Under the pieces are notes generated by a model, which saw only the letters and a program-made list of their open reading frames with translations, did no database searches and was not told the origin of the DNA. 64,000 nt of DNA, taken from an uncultured Lachnospiraceae bacterium. GTDB taxonomy: Bacteria; Bacillota; Clostridia; Lachnospirales; Lachnospiraceae. The position numbers were made by a program, and so were the translations under genes. Where the stretch lies: assembly GCA_910580195.1 (NCBI GenBank), contig CAJTWA010000010.1, positions 1-64,000 of the forward strand, written 5' to 3'. This document shows positions 61,059 through 64,000 of this stretch, in pieces. Numbering within the stretch: the first letter of the stretch is position 1; each line of letters starts with the position of its first letter.

Positions 61059-61649
61059 TTACTCTTTTAAAATAACCAGCTTATTGGGGAAGCACTCTAC
61101 CCGTACACTGCTCCCTGCTTCAAATCCCCATTTTTTTACCCAGTTTCCCTGCAGCATAATCTGCGGCACAGTCTTCCCACTGCCTGTTGTGGCCGCATAT
61201 GCCTTTACCCTGCGGGTAATTACGGTATAGTCTGTATCTTCTGCCACATATTCATCCAGATGGAATTTCCCCATAACCTGGAACATCCGGGACAGCATGG
61301 TGTCTTTCCCAATCCTGCAGATATCCGTAAAATCCTGCTTCTTCCGGTATTCTGTACCCTCCTGGGTTTCCCGCAATAAAACCTGCTGGTTCTGGCGGAT
61401 AAATCCGGAAAGCATCCAGAGGTTGTTCAGCTCATAGAGTGTGTCCATCACTGAATAAAATTCCCGTCCCGTCAGGCTCTTTTTGGAATAATAATCGGAA
61501 AAATCTTTCTCTTTCGCCATCATAAGGAAACGCATGGTTTCTGCAAATTCCCTCTGTTCCATTTCGGAGTCCAGCTTTTCATATTCCCTGATAAGATACT
61601 GGTTTAAATCATGGTTCATCTTCTGTTGTCCTCTCTTTCCCTTTTTCAT
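61059..61649 (-). CDS. Protein with SymE-like C-terminal domain
   Basis: This protein of up to 196 residues has a helical N-terminal part (about 1-125) and a C-terminal part, VPQIMLQGNWVKKWGFEAGS then VRVECFPNKLVILKE, resembling the AbrB-fold SymE toxin domain. An alternative start is at 61619. It is 15 bp downstream of the serine recombinase gene on the same strand, a common arrangement in mobile elements of Clostridia. Its role is unknown. Confidence 0.72.
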   Translation of the reverse strand: MKKGKRGQQKMNHDLNQYLIREYEKLDSEMEQREFAETMRFLMMAKEKDFSDYYSKKSLTGREFYSVMDTLYELNNLWMLSGFIRQNQQVLLRETQEGTEYRKKQDFTDICRIGKDTMLSRMFQVMGKFHLDEYVAEDTDYTVITRRVKAYAATTGSGKTVPQIMLQGNWVKKWGFEAGSSVRVECFPNKLVILKE

Positions 61650-61664
61650 CTTTGTACCGCTTTC

Positions 61665-63332
61665 CTATATCACAAGTTCCAGTGACGTTATCCCAAATTT
61701 CTGAAACATAAAAACAGACGGCGCACCGTCTGGTGGTGTGCCGCCATTGTTCTGTAAGAACCTGATTAACTCGTCAGAAAGTTTCAGTTTTATGGAATCT
61801 ATGTTCCTGTCTCTGTCTATGGTGATTTCCTCTATCAGCAGGTGCAGTAACCGCTTCCGTATGGTTCGGTCTATATCAGCGGATAAGACGTTGCTGAAGT
61901 TCTTTAAGATTTCCCTCACTGCTTCCTTTGGTATCTCTTTGCGCCCTTCCTCCAGCAGAATAAGATGGTTCTCACTGGTATGCTCTCTGATTTGTTCCAT
62001 CTGCCGGTCTAATTCCTGTTTCCTCATTAAAAATTCCTCTCTGGTAATCACACCGTCTTCATAGGCTTCATGGTTCTTCATTATGCGCTTTGAAAGTTTT
62101 TCCTGTTCTTTCTCCTGTAAATCCTGCTCTTTATACGCATTTTTCTTTCTGATTTCGTGTTCCCGGTTTACCCTTGAAAGGACTTCCTGAAACACTTTGT
62201 CATCATTTAAGACTTCCTCCATCCTCCGGTAGACGAAGTCATTAGCTGTCTCCACCCGTATCATATTGCTGTGGCAGACTGCGCTCCCTTTATTCTTCCA
62301 GTTCCCACAGGCATAGTAGGTCAGCTCCCGTCTGCTTCCATTCGCCCTTTTATTGATTACCCTTGAAATCACCATTCCTGCGCCACATTCGGGGCATTTC
62401 AATATCCCCGTCAGCGGGTATTCCCCATCATAGATACGGGACGGTTTTCCTGATTTTTGACTGATTAAGAACTGCACCTGGTTCCACTGCTCCTCTGTTA
62501 TGATGGCTTCATGGATTCCATCTGCAATAATCGGGTCGGGGTTGATATTGTTGCGTCTTTTCTCATTCCAGTCCCGTCGCACATTAAAACGCACTTTCCC
62601 AATATAGACCGGGTTGGTAAGTATGGTGCGGAGCTGTGCCACAGAAAATGTATTTCCGAGTTTGGTCTGATACCCTTTTTTATTCAGGTAGTTTGCAATC
62701 GCCTTATAGCCTTTGCCGGACGCATACATCCCGTAAATGATTTTAATGACCTCCGCTTCTTTTTCATCAATTTCAAGGCGTGATTTTTTCCTTGCCAAAT
62801 CTTCCGTTCCCTCCATAGGAACCCAATGGTAACCCAAAGGCGCAATCCCTCCGCACCACTCCCCTGCACGGGCTTTGGCTTTCATCCCCATTTTTACATT
62901 CTGTGCAATGGTATTTCGCTCAAACTCCCCCACCAATGCCATCATCTGAAACTGCATTTTCCCTGCCGGTGTATCGGATTCAAAAGGCTCGGAATAAGAG
63001 CGGTAAGCTATCCCGTATCTGTCCAGCGTGTTCACAATCTTTATGGCGTCTTCCAGTTTCCGGCTTAAGCGGTTGATTTTCCATGACATCACGATATCAA
63101 ACTTCTTTTCTCCTGCTTCCTTTAACAGTTCCTGTATGGCCGGCCTGTGGGCAATGTCTTTCCCGCTGATTCCGGCATCAGAAAAGACCTTGTAGACTTC
63201 ATAGCCCTGCTTCATGCAGTATTCCCTTATCAGACGCTCCTGCTCCCCGATACTGTAGCCTTCTTCCGCCTGCTCCCTGGTGCTTACCCTGCAGTAAATG
63301 GCAGCAGTTGCTTTCTGTTCTGTATGGCTCAT
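61665..63332 (-). CDS. Large serine recombinase
   Basis: This 555-residue site-specific recombinase has an N-terminal resolvase domain with catalytic Ser17 (AIYCRVSTREQAEEGYS) and the arginine motif MSWKINRLSRKLEDA. A Recombinase domain with APLGYHWVP and a zinc-ribbon (CPECGAGMVISR ... YYACGNWKNKGSAVCHSN) follow, then a coiled coil and a tail. This is the TnpX/large-resolvase type that excises and integrates mobile elements. The start at 63332 has GAGGGAAAG upstream. The gene appears intact, so the element may still be mobile. Confidence 0.94.
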   Translation of the reverse strand: MSHTEQKATAAIYCRVSTREQAEEGYSIGEQERLIREYCMKQGYEVYKVFSDAGISGKDIAHRPAIQELLKEAGEKKFDIVMSWKINRLSRKLEDAIKIVNTLDRYGIAYRSYSEPFESDTPAGKMQFQMMALVGEFERNTIAQNVKMGMKAKARAGEWCGGIAPLGYHWVPMEGTEDLARKKSRLEIDEKEAEVIKIIYGMYASGKGYKAIANYLNKKGYQTKLGNTFSVAQLRTILTNPVYIGKVRFNVRRDWNEKRRNNINPDPIIADGIHEAIITEEQWNQVQFLISQKSGKPSRIYDGEYPLTGILKCPECGAGMVISRVINKRANGSRRELTYYACGNWKNKGSAVCHSNMIRVETANDFVYRRMEEVLNDDKVFQEVLSRVNREHEIRKKNAYKEQDLQEKEQEKLSKRIMKNHEAYEDGVITREEFLMRKQELDRQMEQIREHTSENHLILLEEGRKEIPKEAVREILKNFSNVLSADIDRTIRKRLLHLLIEEITIDRDRNIDSIKLKLSDELIRFLQNNGGTPPDGAPSVFMFQKFGITSLELVI

Positions 63333-63516
63333 AATCTTTCCCTCTCTTTCTTTCATGGTTCAGAGTTATAATATATATTCCGGTATCATAATTGATTCAG
63401 GTTCTTTTCCATGTTTGGATATACTGCCAGATAAAGGGGCAGGATTACAGGGAAACTTACTTCCTGCAGCATACCTGCAATTCCATCCCATTATCCGGCT
63501 TTCTCTGTCAGGACAG

Positions 63517-63630
63517 TTACCTGTCTTCCCGTTCTTTCTTCGCCTTTTTCTCATTAGAATAAACAGTGGCTACAATTTGTGCCATTAAATCCATAACTGT
63601 TTCCAGCCACTCTTTATCTATATGCTCCAT
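63517..63630 (-). CDS. Very short possible gene upstream of the recombinase
   Basis: A 37-residue frame (MEHIDKEWLETVMDLMAQIV then ATVYSNEKKAKKERED) has amphipathic helical character. AGAAAGGGG touches the ATG, which is closer than normal for a ribosome site. The remaining span 63333-63720 shows no other credible gene. It is weakly supported. Confidence 0.3.
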   Translation of the reverse strand: MEHIDKEWLETVMDLMAQIVATVYSNEKKAKKEREDR

Positions 63631-63720
63631 CCCCTTTCTCTATGGCGACGGTGGCGGCAAACCGGAAACTCCCTGCTTAAACTTATGCAGTTTCCTTTTC
63701 GGCTGCATCGGCGCGACCTT

Positions 63721-64000
63721 CTATTCTTTCCATATCTCAATATATCTGGCGTTTTTTCCTTTTCTTACATCATAAAAGATTCCGATATCCTCAAGGTTGC
63801 TCCTGTCCTCTGACATTCTCCTTGTCATAACCTCCGGCGCACCCGGAAAACTTCTCCCATCAATGCCATACTCTTCCAGGGCATACAGCTTCATTTCTCT
63901 GTAAAACTCTGACACTTTGGCTTTCAAACCCTCTTCCATCCCCTTCTGGCTCATGTACCCTTCCAATACAGTAAGCAGAATATTTCCTGAAACAAGGGAG
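63721..64000 (-). CDS. Partial gene, C-terminal part of an unknown protein
   Basis: The frame is open from the window end to the stop at 63721 (at least 92 residues), including SGNILLTVLEGYMSQKGMEE, EFYREMKLYALEEYGIDGRS and IFYDVRKGKNARYIEIWKE. Because it stays open past the window boundary, the true start is probably outside. No family was recognised. It reads in the same direction as the recombinase and may belong to the same mobile element. Confidence 0.5.
   Translation of the reverse strand, partial: SLVSGNILLTVLEGYMSQKGMEEGLKAKVSEFYREMKLYALEEYGIDGRSFPGAPEVMTRRMSEDRSNLEDIGIFYDVRKGKNARYIEIWKE

Overview
The window looks like a chromosomal segment of a spore-forming Lachnospiraceae-type bacterium (Bacillota, Clostridia). 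The evidence is moderate GC, strong AGGAGG-type ribosome sites, sigma-A promoters of the TTGACA-N17-TATAAT kind, a sporulation/housekeeping cluster (yqfC-yqfD-phoH-pgpH-like-ybeY), and many families typical of gut Lachnospiraceae (DUF5716/DUF5717, DUF6033, DUF4474, DUF3048, DUF4956 with a VTC domain). No rRNA, tRNA or CRISPR array was seen.

Layout. 1-2330: non-coding DNA with two copies of a 181-bp structured repeat, tandem arrays and an intact IS3-family insertion. 2.3-4.4 kb: a YtrA-like GntR regulator with an ABC exporter. 4.8-8.5 kb (minus strand): an XRE/TPR regulator and a DUF975-response regulator-kinase operon. 8.8-12.7 kb: a ClC transporter, cytoplasmic asparaginase and a CPA2 antiporter. 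12.8-18.7 kb (plus strand): a small membrane protein, response regulator and kinase, followed by a VTC-domain protein, a DUF4956 membrane protein and a beta-helix lipoprotein, probably one envelope-polymer module. 18.8-28.7 kb (minus strand): a sigma-like factor, a phosphoesterase with a DUF4474 protein, HEPN/MNT, the metF / activation protein / metH operon, a PIN/RelB toxin-antitoxin pair and DUF6033. 29.7-37.0 kb: flippase, DUF3048, ybeY, a degenerate pgpH, phoH, yqfD and yqfC. 37.4-43.8 kb: mixed single genes and regulators. 44.0-50.9 kb: a four-gene operon (DUF5717, an Hsp70/actin-like DUF5716, a helical-repeat protein and a membrane coiled-coil protein). 51.0-52.1 kb: an aminotransferase. 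52.5-56.5 kb: a pair of DUF262 proteins, one with an HNH/DUF1524 nuclease domain. 56.7-59.6 kb: a GNAT enzyme and an ECF sigma/DUF4179 pair. 59.8-64.0 kb: a mobile-type region with an Rpn nuclease, a decayed copy of it, a SymE-like protein and a large serine recombinase.

The strongest unexplained signal is a family of seven interspersed ~181-bp palindromic elements. Their core is conserved, while their 24-34 bp outer stems differ between copies yet stay complementary. DNA flanking several copies has been tandemly amplified. The same genome also shows tandem duplications that begin inside the last codons of genes, and in-frame minisatellites inside coding regions. The DUF5717/DUF5716 operon and the paired DUF262 proteins are the best candidates for poorly described protein systems.
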